DNA of 64,000 nt from Seriola aureovittata (GCF_021018895.1 NC_079368.1:186001-250000), one strand, 5' to 3'. Shown: positions 1-11,484, counted from the first letter of the stretch. Numbers and translations: made by a program. The notes: generated from the sequence alone by a model not told the origin.

Positions 1-3000
1 GTGGTTCTCACTCTCAAGTCTTTATTGAGTCATATTAATACTGCTCACAGTCGTAGTCCAGATTTTCGCGTTGTTTGTGGAATTGATGGATGCACCAAAG
101 AGTATCGAGTCTACAACTCACTATGGTATCACATTCAAAGAAACCACCACGAACACCTGGAAAGTGGCGGCAGCAACTCGCGGAGAGAGGGGACAACAGC
201 GACCTCAAGCCGGGAAGCCTCACCAGTAGTGGACCGAAATGTGTGGGCATACAGGCCAGCTGATGCGACGGTGGAAAACAGAGAGCATCCAACGGACGAA
301 GCAGTGGTGGAAAACAGGGTGCAAGATGTAATGACTGTTGTGTCATGTCCTGCTGTAGACTCTTCTGCATGTCAGTCAGAGGTAAGTTTGTTGTTTCCTT
401 CAGTACACAACTACAACCAGCTAAGTCCTATCATCATCCTTATGTCTCACCATTCCAAAATAAATCTCAACTAGATTGTCATAAAATGCTATTTTTTATG
501 ACAGCATATCAGTGTTTGTGACAAAACAATGTGTTTTATTATACGTTAAATTTTCTTTTCTTTTTTTTAAAAGGATGACATGAGGTGTAACACTCTGAGC
601 AGACAAGCTACTGCTATTATGTTGACTGCAAGAGAAAAACACCATCTTTCACAGGTTTGTCTACATACAACATTATTACATTTATTACATCTGTGGCTCT
701 GTTGATTATCTGTATTTCAAGTCCAAATGAGGTCAAAGGTGGTAATGTTGAGTGCTCTTGTTGTGAACTGTACTATGCATAGGCCAACCTCTCACTCACT
801 GAATATTGCACATCTGGAGCACAACCTAATCCGGCGGGGGAGAGTTTAGCTCAAAAAGACTTCTCTCCTTGACTCTGCCTCCTTCAAAATGGCCGCCACT
901 TTCTCCAACTGTTTAGGGGAGTTTGTTTGCTGAATCTGCTAGTGTGTTTTGTCAGAGTTGATGATGGTGTTGTTTGTGGTAGCATAGGCAAGATAAAGAA
1001 AATGGTGGTGTGAGGAGCAGTGATGGCTGGCATTAGGGGAGTGACTCTGGGACGCCAGTGATCACTGTCTAGCCTCCTGGAGGTGTCGTGGGACCAACTA
1101 GACGAAACACTGGTGAAAGGAGGTTCCCACCTGATGACCCCAAAGACATGTTAGTTATCACTGCTCATTAGTCTGTACAGCTAAATTAATAGTTATCATA
1201 GGACATGTTAAGCTTAGGGAGCTATTCACTGAGTCTGGTCCATTTTCTGTAGCACAAGCTTTGTGTTTATCTTAAATTCGTATTCTTTATAAAAGAGATT
1301 GTATGCTAATAATTTTAAAACTAGACTGTTTGGATTTAATTTCTCTTCTTTCTTGCCTGTTTTTCAGAGAGGTGTGAATGATGTCTTGGCAGCAATGCAG
1401 CAATACCAAGCTCTGTTGGTGACTAATCTGAGGAGTCAGCTACAAACTGTATTCCAGCAACATCAAGGAAGTGAATTTGAAAAGGAAGCGATGGCAGTAT
1501 TTGATCGAATTGAGGATCCATTTTCCTCTGTTGCAACAACATACAGGCAGGACAATGTGATAAAGGAAAATTTCAATTTTGTGGAGTCAGAGGAGGTTTC
1601 TGTTGGGTATACGGCCTGCTTGCGGAAAAAAGGGACAAAAAGGGTCCTCTCCACATTAACCAAATGTTTTCATTATATACCTCTGATTAAAAGTTTAGAA
1701 CAGTTATTGTCCCATCCAAAAGTTTTAGAAATGATAGATCAGCCGCAAAAATTCAGAAGTGGTTATCTGTATGACATTATAGATGGAGAGCTCATGAAAT
1801 CACACCCTTTATTTTCAGCCCGGCCCTCTGCTTTACAGATAATCATTTACTCTGATGAAATTGAAATCTGCAACCCACTTGGTTCTCATGCCTCCAAGAA
1901 TACGTTGCTAATGTTTTACTATACATTAGGAAACATTAATCCAAAATATAGATCAAAACTCGCTGCAATCCGTCTACTTGCTATTGCAAAGAAGAGGGAG
2001 TTGTCTGAATGTGGTGGATGGAATTTTGGGCAGATTGTATGAGGACTTGGAAATGCTATATGATGGTGTTAATATTCAAACTGCGAATGGTGAACGTAAA
2101 ATATTTGGAGCATTAGTTTCGATATGTGGAGACACCTTAGCACAACATGAGCTTTGTGGATTTAAAGAGGGTGTTGGTTTCGCCTATAGTAAGTGCCGGC
2201 AGTGTGAATGTTCGTTTGAGGACATGCAAATGTATTTTGACGAAGAAAACTTTGAGCTAAGGACACTAGAAAGACATGTTCGACAGTGTAATGACATTGA
2301 GAGGGCAAATACTGAGTATCTTAGAAACAGTTTAAAGACTACATTTGGCATTAACAGAAGGAGCAAGCTGGTAGAATTTCCAGCCTCTAACTTGATCGAA
2401 CAAACACCTCAGGATATGATGCATATAATTCTTGAAGGCATTGCTCCATTAGAAATAAAGTGTGCGTTAAAACAGTTAGTTCTTTTAGGTCAGCTAGATT
2501 TGGATGTCGTCAATAGTGCCTTAACTAGATTTCCCTACTCTCCACTTGATGTCAGAGACAAACCAAGCCCTATAGCTTACTGCACATTAGCTTCAAGTGA
2601 TAGTAAATTGAAGCAATCCTCAGGCCAAATGATTGTTCTACTTAAAATATTGCCATTTCTTATTGATACAGCTAAAGATACTGAATACTACAAAATAATT
2701 CTTGAACTCATAGAAATTGTTAAAATTTTGCTTGCTCCTGTCATTGGTCTACAGACAATTAACAAGTTGAAAAGACTAATTGAACAGCATTTAAAACATA
2801 TGAAAAGTGTTTTCCCTGATAACAACATTACCCTTAAACAACATTATTTGATTCATGTTTCATCGCAGATAAAACTCCTGGGACCAATGGTCCGTCACAT
2901 GTGCATGAGATTTGAATCAAAACATTGTTTTTTCAAACAGTGGGCCTCAAAACTAAATTTTCGAAACGTTTGCAAGTCTTTAATAAGGCATAATCAAATG

Positions 3001-3513
3001 TATGAATGTTGTCAAAATGTAAGTCAATCTGAACACCCAATTTTTTCTAACGAGTGTGCATTGGGACCAACTTCCGAAATACGCAACATGTCGTATTTGA
3101 AAGAAAAAACCAGGGCTTTCCTTGGGAATGATGACATAAACAATGCAGTGTCTGTTAAATGGATAAATCTAAATGGTAATAAATATATATGGGAGAAGAC
3201 ATTACTTGTAACTGCTGTTAATTCCAATGATTTACCTGAGTTTGGACTTGTGAGCAATATCTATGTAATTAACTCATCGTTATATTGTTTTGAGTTGCAG
3301 CAACATACGACTGTTTGCTATGATAGAAATTACATGGCATACACAATAGAGATTCCAAACATGGCACAAGCAACTGACCTCATAACATCTGATAATCTGG
3401 TAGATTTCACTCCATATTACAGTTATACTCACAAGGATGTGACATATGTCCCTACAAAATATTATCTGGGAGATGTGCTTGGGCTACACAGAGCCTCGTC
3501 TGATAGACTGTAA
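1..3513 (+). pseudogene. CACTA Tnp2-type transposase, copy A (5'-truncated by window, frameshifted)
   Basis: Three exons are visible with consensus splice sites: 1-381, 574-654 and 1368-3513, all joining in phase 0. Exon 1 encodes a C2H2-like zinc finger (CGIDGC followed by a spaced HIQRNH). Exon 3 encodes the catalytic part: an acidic YSDE segment followed by NPLGSH, then ICGDTLAQHELCG, a CRQCEC cluster, and DMMHIILEGI, which matches the DVMHIE-type motif of CACTA transposases. This order is that of the Tnp2 family of the CMC superfamily, which cuts and pastes the element in the nucleus. A 2-base deletion near 2014 relative to copy B shifts the frame, so the protein is broken there. The stop is at 3511-3513. 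The 654-1367 intron is larger than, and partly unrelated to, that of copy B. Confidence 0.8.
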
Positions 3514-4191
3514 AAGGCACACTTGATATGTTGGCCTTTCATAGACAAACAGTGCTTCTTGACCATTGTTTTTGTTTTTGTTGTTTCATGATTCTTTCTT
3601 CTTCAAAAGAACAATTAATTAGCAGTCAAATGCTGATGCTGCATAAGCATGCTCTTTGCTATCATTGTGATGCAGGATACAGTTGAGTCAAGGGTCATTT
3701 CATTTTGACCGTTTTTGGTCATTTTGTTTTGTTTGCCATGCAGTTTTCATCCAGCTTGGTTATTTTGTATTATGTTGTAGGTTGTGTGTTGTATAGACCA
3801 GTCTTCTGTCATTTTAATATGTTAGATATGAAGCAGCAGGTTCTGTCCTGCAATGAAAATAATAATAATAAAAAACCTTTATTTGTCCTTGTTTCATGGC
3901 ATTCTTGAGACGTTGTGCAAATGGTCTTACTCTTAAAATAAGGCAAATAATCTTGTTGCCCCACTGGGTTTTATTGTAAAACATTTTTATACTCTGTTTC
4001 TGGTTCATTCTAGCTCAAAATTAGCTGGAATATCTTAACAAGAAAAAGTAAGGTATACTTTCTTAAAATGAGATATTTTTTCCAGTGCAAAACATGCTTG
4101 ACAAGATTAATATTCTTTTTGGACAAAAAATAAGACTTATTTTCTTGATACAAGGCTTTTTTTACTTTCTTGAAATTCCTTTTTTGCAGTG
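3514..4191 (+). repeat. 3' subterminal region of CACTA copy A
   Basis: This AT-rich stretch lies between the transposase stop and the CAGTG terminus. It repeats in reverse at 11,505-12,181. It contains AATAATAATAATAAA and several short CTTG...CAAG inverted motifs of the kind that bind transposase in CACTA ends (family knowledge). No further gene is visible. Confidence 0.6.
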
Positions 4192-4487
4192 TGGCAACTT
4201 GCTGCCGCTGCTCGCCGGGATCCTAACTTTTTAACTTTTAATATATTTTTTTCAACTTTTCAGACCTTCTGACTTTGATTTTATATATGATTTTTATATT
4301 TGATTTTATAGTTTTTATAAACCTAATCGGACCTTGTAATTGCCTTCATTTGGAATATTTCTACGATTTACTGGCACTACGTCCGTGTGAGTCTTAACTA
4401 GCCTACCGTTAGCTCACCTGTTCTGTCCCGGCTTGAGCCTCACTTGGCGTTTATCTGGCCAACGCTGCCTGAGTTCTCGTCCACAAT

Positions 4488-5173
4488 GTGGACAGTAGGA
4501 CATACATCTTGTCCGTATGTGTCTGGCTCTTTCTACTGCCCGTCCACCTGCCAGTGCTGGTGATGCTTCAGTACTCGGCCACTGACCTGCTCCGGCTGCG
4601 CTGTCACCTGCCTGGACCTGCGCCTGAGGCACTCCACCTTCACCCGGACATCACCATCCAGCCCCGCCGGAGATACATTCACCGAGGGTCCCGCCGGAAT
4701 TTCCACTATAACAGCTCAACAACAATTAAGTCCATATGGTCCAGCTTTCGACGCCCTCCACGCTCCACCAGCCGGGTTGTCGACCACAGTGTGTTGACCC
4801 GCCTAGACTCGTCGGCTAACACCACCACCAGCTGCGACCACACCTCACTCAACTTCGCTCTGCTAAACATCCGCTCACTGACAAGCAAGGGACATCTCAT
4901 CCAGGACATCATCACAGACCGTAAGCTAGACTTTCTTTGTTTAACCGAGACATGGCAACAGCCCAACGACTTCTCCCAGCTGATTGAATCCACTCCTAGT
5001 GGATTTGTTTACGTCTGTCAACCCCGTGGCTCCGGTCGGGGAGGAGGTCTCACGATAATTTACCGCGACAAGTGGAAAGTCTCGCTGGTGTCTGTGCCCG
5101 TCTCCAGCTCGTTTGAATCCACTGTTTGCGAGTTGTTTGGACCCACTCCAACCATCATTGCTACTGTCTACCG

Positions 5174-5207
<34 letters not shown>

Positions 5208-7682
5208 ACCGAATAGTGACTTTTTAAATGACTTTGCTGCTTTCCTCTCCCATTTATCCTCTCTCTCACCAAATATAATACTGCTGGGTGATTTCAATAT
5301 CCACATGGACATAATCAATCTACCTCTCACCAAAGACTTCACATCCTGTTTAGAGAGTTTTGGATGTCAGCAGCATACCACTATTCCCACACACTCCAAA
5401 GGACACATTCTGGATCTAATCTGCTGCTCTGGTGTCACCCCCCTTGAACTTACAGCTGATGAACTCCCCATAACTGACCACTTTCTCCTCTCATTTACAG
5501 TGAAACTCACTCTTTCCATTTCTAAAACATCACGCCTCATTTCATTCCGGAATATAAAGAACATCAACCCTGCCACTCTCACATCAAGTATCCACTCCTT
5601 CTGCCTCCCTGACATCCACAACCTGTCCACCCCTGATGATCTGGTTTCTCACTACAATACTGGACTTCTTAATATTCTTAATTCTCTTGCTCCGTTAAAA
5701 ACCAGATCTGTGTCTTTTTCCGTCTCCGCCCCTTGGTTCACCTCTGATCTTCGTCTCATGAAAGCCAAAGGTCGGCAACTTGAATGACTCCATAGAAAAA
5801 CTGGTCTCACTATCCTCAAAGAAATGTACAATAACCATATTTTACATTATAAGGACTCCATTGCCACCACCAAAACCCACTACTACTCCAGTATCATCGA
5901 TGCAAATAAAGGAAACTCCAAGCAACTGTTCTCCCTGCTCAACAATATCACCCAACCCAAGGACCCCCCCCCCCTCACTTATACACAACCTCCTTCTGCA
6001 ACTCCATTATGTCTTTTTTCACTGCAAAAATCAAGAGTATCCACCAGCACCTAGGTCCAAATCCTCACCTCAGCATCTCAGCCAACTTTCACCCATCCAC
6101 ACACTCATTCTCATCCTTCCTGCTCCCCACTCTCTCAGAAATCAAAGAACTCAATCAGAAATCCAAGCCATCCACTTGTCAACTGGACCCCCTCCCCACA
6201 CAACTTGTTAAAGCCTGCCTTCCCTCTCTGGTCCCCCTCATTTCTGCCATCATCCACTCCTCTCTCATCAATGGAACTGTTCCTACATCTTTCAAAACTG
6301 CTGCCATTACTCCAATTCTGAAAAAACCTGGCGCCGACCCCGCCAACTTCAACAACTTCCGTCCTATCTCCAATCTACCCTTCATCTCCAAAATCCTCGA
6401 AAAAACAGTTGCTTCCCAACTCCATTCTCACCTATCCCACAATAACCTGTATGAACAGTTCCAGTCCGGTTTCCGTCCACTCCACAGCACTGAAACAGCA
6501 CTCATCAAAATCACCAACGACCTCCTGATGGCAGCTGATTCTGGACTCCTCACCATCCTCATCCTCCTCGACCTGAGCGCAGCCTTTGATACCATCTGTC
6601 ACACCACTCTCCTCAACAGGCTGTCTTCCATTGACATCACCCACACTCCATTAGACTGGTTCACATCTTACCTCTCTGGCCGCACTCAGTTCATTCAACT
6701 CAAGTCCTTTAAATCCATCCCCTCCCCCGTCACTTCCGGTGTGCCCCAGGGCTCTGTCCTGGGGCCCTTCCTCTTCATCATCTACCTCCTTCCCCTCGGC
6801 AATATCTTCCGCAAATTTAACATTGACTTCCACTGTTACGCTGATGACACCCAGCTATACCTCTCCACTAAACCCTCATCCACTCTCCCGCCCACCTCCC
6901 TAACTGATTGCATCACTGAAATAAAAACCTGGTTCACTCTAAACTTCCTTAAATTAAACAGTAACAAAACCGAGGTTCTCCTCATTGGCACCAAATCTAC
7001 GTTATCTAAAACCAACAGTTTTTCTCTCACTATTGATAACTCCTCCGTTTCACCCTCCCCCCAGGTTAAGAGTCTGGGTGTCATCCTTGACAGCACACTA
7101 TCCTTTCAATCCCACATCAGTAACATTACCCAGTTTGCCTACTTCCACCTACGAAACATTAATCGCCTCCGCCCCTTCCTTACCCCCCACACTGCCGCCA
7201 TCCTTGTCCACAGCCTCGTCACCTCCCGTCTGGATTACTGTAACTCTCTCCTCTTTGGCCTCCCTCTTAAATCCCTCCATAAACTTCAATTGGTCCAGAA
7301 CACAGCTGCCCATATCATTACTCGTACCCCCTCCATCCACCACATCACTCCTGTCCTCCAACAGCTCTACTGGCTACCGGTTCAGTTCCGTATTCATTTC
7401 AAAGTCCTTCTATTAACATTTAAGGCCATCCACAACCTCGCCCCCCCATATCTGTCCGACCTCCTCCATGTTCCCACTCCCTCCCGCTCCCTCAGATCCT
7501 CTTCCTCCACACACCTGTCTGTCCCCTCCACCCGTCTCACCACCATGGGGAGTAGAGCATTCAGCTGCTCTGCTCCCCGTCTCTGGAATCTACTACCACC
7601 CCAACTCAGAAATATCGATTCATTCCCCCATTTCAAATCACAACTCAAAACACATCTGTTTAAAACTGCCTTTTCCATCTGA
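4488..7682 (+). pseudogene. L2 LINE ORF2: AP endonuclease plus reverse transcriptase, broken
   Basis: Reading runs in pieces. The piece at 4488-5216 encodes an N-terminal extension and the start of an AP-endonuclease (LLNIRSLTS, CLTETW, GGGLTIIYRDK). After the poly-C run at 5174-5205 the frame changes, and 5206-5787 continues with LLGDFNIHMD and ITDHFLL, which are endonuclease motifs. A TGA at 5785-5787 and a second C run at 5964-5974 interrupt the linker. The piece at 6009-7682 holds the reverse transcriptase: [27 protein letters not shown] (6735-6767) and the catalytic YADD (6837-6848), followed by the L2-type C-terminal region with [10 protein letters not shown]. The RT frame alone is open to the stop. 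The element cannot make its full protein as it stands. Confidence 0.85.
5174..5205 (+). repeat. Poly-C homopolymer of 32 bases within the LINE endonuclease region
   Basis: An uninterrupted C run lies in the coding strand of the LINE, where the copy at 8.2 kb is deleted. It changes the reading frame of the endonuclease. A run this long may be slippage in the genome or an assembly artefact. Confidence 0.9.
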
Positions 7683-7842
7683 TGCCAATTGCACTGTCAC
7701 TTTTGTATTGTTTTTATTTTTATTGTTGTTAATTAATTCTTAATGTGTTTTTAATCTCAATTTGTTTAACTGTGTACGGTGTCCTTGAGTGCCAAGAAAG
7801 GCGCCTTTAAATAAAATGTATTATTATTATTATTATTATATT

Positions 7843-8047
7843 ATTTTATTTTTCAATCAAAAAATGTTTTGTACACATTGTATTAAGTATTGCACGTATA
7901 ATGTTATGACAGTTCCATCAACAGCAAAATACAGTAAAGAAAATGTCAGGAGATAGTTAGAAACAGACTTTCAGTCATTGTTTTGTAAAAAAAAAAAAAC
8001 AACAACAAAAAAGTGAAAAATGTAAACAAAATCTTACAGGGAATGTG
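7843..8047. other. Short spacer left of the hAT insertion
   Basis: No gene is seen. The stretch is AT-rich with a poly-A run at 7987-8000. On the minus strand it continues the open frame of the P2X7-like fragment for a short distance once the hAT is removed. Confidence 0.4.
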
Positions 8048-8055
8048 GTGGACCT
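8048..8055. repeat. hAT target-site duplication, left copy
   Basis: GTGGACCT lies directly before the left terminus and is identical to 10,390-10,397. Confidence 0.85.
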
Positions 8056-8102
8056 AGGGTTGCAAAATTCCGGGAACTTTCCATGGGAATTTAAGGGAAT
8101 TT

Positions 8103-9210
8103 AATAATAATAATAATACATTTTATTTAAAGGCGCCTTTCTTGGCACTCAAGGACACCGTACACAGTTTCACAAATTGAGATTAAAAACATATTAAGAA
8201 TTAATTAACAACAATAAAAATGAAATATAAAAATAAAAACAATACAAAAGTGACAGTAGACAGTAGCAATGATGGTTGGAGTGGGACCAAACAGCTCGCA
8301 GACAGTGGATTCAAATGAGCTGGAGACGGGCACAGACACCGGCACAGACTTTCCACTTGTCGCGGTAAATTATTGCGAGACCTCCTCCCCGACCGGAGCC
8401 ACGGGGTTGACAGACGTAAACAAATCCACTAGGAGTGGATTCAACCAGCCGGGAGAAGTCGCTGGGCTGTTGCCATGTCTCGGCCAAACAAAGAAAGTCT
8501 AGCCCACGGTCTGCGATGATGTCCTGGACGAGATGTCCCCCGCCCGTCAGCGAGCGGATGTCCAGCAGAGCGAAGCCGAGTGAGGTGCCGTCGCAGCCGG
8601 CGGTGGTGCCAGCCGATGAGGCCAGGCGGGTCAACACACCGCGGTCGACAACCCGGCCGGTGGAGCGCGGAGGGCGCCGAGAGCTGGACCAGATTGACCC
8701 CACCGCTGCTGAGATGTCACAGTGGAAATTCCGGCGGGACCCTCGGCGAATGCATCTCCGGCGGGGCCGGAAGGCGACGTCCGGGTGAAGGTGGAGTGCC
8801 CCAGGCGCAGGTCCAGGCAGGCGACAGCGCAGCCGGAGCAGGCCGAGCACTGAAGCATCACCAGCACTGGCAGGTGGACGGGCAGTAGAAAGAGCCAGAC
8901 ACATACGGACAAGATGTATGTCCTACCGTCCACATTGTGGACGAGAACTCAGGCAGTGTTCACCAGATAAACGTCAAGTGAGGCTCAAGCCGGAACAGAA
9001 CAGATGAGCTAACGGTAGGCTAGTTAAGACTCACACGGACGTAGTGCCAGTAGATCGTAGAAATATTCCAAATGAAGGCAATTACAAGGTCCGATTAGGT
9101 TTATAGAAACTATAAAATAAGTCAGAACTTCTGAAAAGTTGAAAAAAAAATATTAAAAGTTAAAAAGTTAGGTTACCGGCGAGCAGCGGCAGCAAGTTGC
9201 GCCAGCGTTC
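8103..9210 (-). mobile_element. L2 LINE copy with internal deletion, nested in the hAT
   Basis: On the minus strand it begins with GCAACTTGCTGCCGCTGC (9210 downward), matching 4195 onward, and ends with the AAATAAAATG-(ATT)n tail near 8103. The 5' part corresponds to about 4195-5172 of the first LINE, and the 3' part to about 7690-7842, so roughly 2.5 kb is missing. The junction is near 8258. The minus-strand frame 8904-8311 still reads the start of the endonuclease, including LAETW. The reverse transcriptase is absent. Confidence 0.8.
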
Positions 9211-9863
9211 ACTCTTGTTGCCATGGTAATTGATTTATGGGTATAAACGGGAATAAACTGGGAATTTTCAACATTGAAGGTTAGCTCTTCATAGGGAACT
9301 TAAATATAGTTGAGGAACGTATATTTTAGCATAATTTTGACTAAAACAAACAGATGCCATTCAAATACACTTGAATATCCATGCCATTCCTCAATCACAT
9401 GCACAGAGCACACTGCTTACTGCATGGCTAACGAGACCACACCCACTACTGGCACCGTGCATGCCTCCATCACATGTACAGAAGATTTCTAGAAGACTGG
9501 ACCACACTTTTGAGCCTGAAGCACAAAGACTATTGAAGGCACACATTTGAGCCTGTGGACTAAACAAAGTGAAGTAAGTTTTGATGATATTATGGGGAAA
9601 TATATTTATTAAATGTTTAAATAGCAAATATAACATACAAATGTATTCATCTAGTAGCTAGCAATCTGATAAGTTAGATGCTAAATAAGCCATAGCTAGC
9701 ATAACATAAGGCAGATGCTAGCTACCACATATGGCTGTTTTTTTTCTGCCTCCTGCAATATGTTTTGAAGATCATTCCAGTTGTTTAGCTAGCCTTACTA
9801 TTTATATCTGTTCATCACATTGCATTAGTATTCTTACAAGCTCTTGTCTTATTTTACAGAAAA
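9211..9863 (+). other. hAT 5' non-coding region
   Basis: This is the interior of the hAT between the nested LINE and the BED ORF. It starts with further GGGAATAAACTGGGAATTTT motifs and includes a TAGCTAGC-rich tract near 9650-9800. The AG just before 9864 (TTTTACAG) may be a splice acceptor ahead of the ORF start. Confidence 0.45.
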
Positions 9864-10148
9864 ATGCCACGTGCGCCATCCGATGTGTGGAGACATTTTA
9901 CACCAGCTAATGTACAAGGGAAGTCTGTATATATGTGTAAGTATTGTGATGAGTCATACGTGAAAAATGCCACAAAAATGCAGCAGCACATTGCAAAGTG
10001 CGTTTTGGAGGGAGAGTGGCTTTTTTCATTTAACATTTTGAATGGGACTTTGTGGAGATTTTTGGATGGGGGGGATGCATTTTTGAATGAGTGGGGTTGG
10101 GAGATGGGTAATATTGAACCCAACATTCCTGTTTTCGTTCATCTATGA
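9864..10148 (+). CDS. BED zinc-finger protein of the hAT element (94 aa, no catalytic domain)
   Basis: The ORF starts at an ATG 4 bases after a TTTTACAG acceptor-like sequence. Residues 4-46 form a BED finger: the SDVWRHF start, then CKYC, and HIAKC at the zinc-binding end. BED fingers bind DNA and occur at the N-terminus of hAT transposases. The remaining ~48 residues (EGEWLFSFNILNGT onward) show no transposase features and may be read-through into non-coding DNA. In an intact relative the finger exon would splice to the catalytic exons, which are missing here. It lies on the plus strand of the element, 241 bases from the right terminus. A short DNA-binding product could bind element ends without cutting, but that is inference. 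Confidence 0.6.
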   Translation: MPRAPSDVWRHFTPANVQGKSVYMCKYCDESYVKNATKMQQHIAKCVLEGEWLFSFNILNGTLWRFLDGGDAFLNEWGWEMGNIEPNIPVFVHL

Positions 10149-10389
10149 AACAAGTAATTAAAATGTGTTCTGTTCTACTTACAAATAAATCTGTTGAAAA
10201 CATTTTGTATGGATTTTTTCTTATGACTTCTGTTTATATTTATGCTTGGATATAATATATTCCCAGTTATTTCCCCTAAATTCCCAGTAATTCTCATGGA
10301 AAGTTTCCAATATGTAATATTTCCAAAATTCCTAAGCTTAACTTCCCATGGAAATTTACCGGAAATTTACCGCCCCTTTGCAACCCTAA

Positions 10390-10397
10390 GTGGACCT
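10390..10397. repeat. hAT target-site duplication, right copy
   Basis: GTGGACCT lies directly after the right terminus and is identical to 8048-8055. Confidence 0.85.
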
Positions 10398-10439
10398 CAC
10401 TGCACAGTTCGAGCGGCCTGAGAAGGAGGAGGTCATATC

Positions 10440-10700
10440 CAGCTATGTGTCCCGGTTCTATCATGGGCCAGTCTAAAACCCCCGTACTGGGGCCTGTGGT
10501 GTCAGGAAACTCGGCATGGATGTGTAGGACCAGGCAGGCTGGAATGAGAACCCAGATTCTGCGACCAAGGAAGCCCCAGCACCAGATCACAAAGCTCCTA
10601 TAGGCTAGATACCTGTACTGACTAAAACAACTGGACAGGGCATTTAGTCTTGCAAACATATATCTATGATGTGTCTGACAATTTTTTTTATGGATCCAGT
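10440..10700 (-). pseudogene. Fragment resembling the P2X7 receptor intracellular C-terminal domain
   Basis: Minus-strand translation reads RYLAYRSFVIWCWG, then IPACLVLHIHAEFPD and TGV over about 10,620-10,470. The order of an AYR-F-W block, an IP-C segment and a FPD block matches the end of the P2X7 C-terminal domain, which teleosts also carry in many proteins without the channel. The open frame spans 10,845-10,294, but only about 45 residues are recognisable. The hAT inserted just downstream: on the minus strand the frame meets the 8-base duplication at 10,397. No start or full exon set is visible, so I call it a fragment. The match is from memory of the family and needs a search. Confidence 0.5.
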
Positions 10701-11484
10701 GAGTCCTACAGTTATTTTTATTATCACTGATTATAAGGCCCTCATTTGATGTAAATAAATGCTTGATTGTTACTAAAGAAATGACTCCTCTGAATTCATA
10801 TATTATATGCACACTATCTGCTGATAGAAGAACTTTACAAATCAAAGAGCAGCTAAAGTAATTTATTTGAAGGTGTGTTACTCCATTTGTGGTGTGTTAT
10901 TACCATTGTAAAATTATGTGCACTGAAGTAAAACAAGACTGCCTAACATCTTTTATTCAGATTGAAACTATGTTTTTACAAAGAAGCAAAATGTACTGGT
11001 ATATTCCTCTCAACCGTAAAGGACCATAGTCAGTGCGGTACATGTTTCAGGCATTCTGGAGGGAGTACACATTGAGGCAGAGCGGCTCCAACCCAGGACG
11101 GCCTACTATACATGGTAAATCTTCCTCCATCTCCCGTAGCCGTCTGGTAACCTACAGTGAATTGCAAATGGTAAATGCTATGGTTTATTATAAATGTAAT
11201 GTAATCAAAACAAATTACTGATTACTTTGTCCAGTGAGAATGCTACCTGTGGTATCTCCTAGCAGCAGATATTCTCAGTTTCTGTGGACATGGTTGCACA
11301 GTTTCAACAGGAGCACCTATCCAAAATATAGAGAAAAATGGTAACATTCACCAGAACATAAAGCTTATGAAATTCAAAAACTGACAGACAGTGGAGAAGA
11401 AGTAAGCTTGGCTACATATCAAGCGCATATAACAGAGGTAATTTATAACATGTCACTTATTGCATATAATGTAGAGCTTGACAA
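10701..11484. other. Unassigned DNA between the P2X7-like fragment and CACTA copy B
   Basis: I see no recognisable gene. An exon-like stretch ending at a GTAAAT donor near 11,115 is open in one frame for about 60 codons but resembles no family I know. Confidence 0.35.

Larger units (their letters stand above)
1..4191 (+). mobile_element. CACTA/EnSpm DNA transposon, copy A, left part outside the window
   Basis: The segment carries a Tnp2-like transposase gene and ends at 4187-4191 with CAGTG, the terminal motif of CACTA elements. The last 200 bases hold the same short subterminal motifs as copy B (for example CTTGATACAAG near 4144-4154). It matches the reverse complement of about 11,505-15,440 closely, apart from a replaced stretch at 819-1277. 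The left end lies outside the window. The L2 LINE begins at the next base. Confidence 0.85.
4192..7842 (+). mobile_element. L2-clade LINE retrotransposon, nearly full length
   Basis: It begins at GGCAACTTGCTGCCGCTG directly after the CACTA terminus and ends with AAGGCGCCTTTAAATAAAATG followed by an ATT microsatellite, the usual 3' end of fish L2 elements. It contains endonuclease and reverse-transcriptase coding sequence. A second copy with the same 5' and 3' ends lies at 8103-9210 on the minus strand. No clear target-site duplication is visible. The 5' end appears complete because both copies start at the same sequence, but I have no external consensus. Confidence 0.85.
8056..10389 (+). mobile_element. 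hAT-type DNA transposon with BED-finger ORF, carrying a nested LINE
   Basis: The ends are inverted: AGGGTTGCAAA at 8056 and TTTGCAACCCT ending near 10,387. Immediately outside lies a perfect 8-base direct repeat, GTGGACCT, at 8048-8055 and 10,390-10,397, the duplication length of hAT elements. The subterminal DNA is rich in GGGAATTT and GGGAACTTTCC repeats. Inside are a BED zinc-finger ORF (9864-10,148) and an inserted L2 copy (8103-9210). No hAT catalytic domain is visible, so this is a non-autonomous derivative. Confidence 0.85.

Noticed and set aside
35..370. Minus-strand frame opposite transposase exon 1
   Set aside because: It mirrors the zinc-finger exon in another frame and has no domain; the same shadow occurs at 15,106-15,441.
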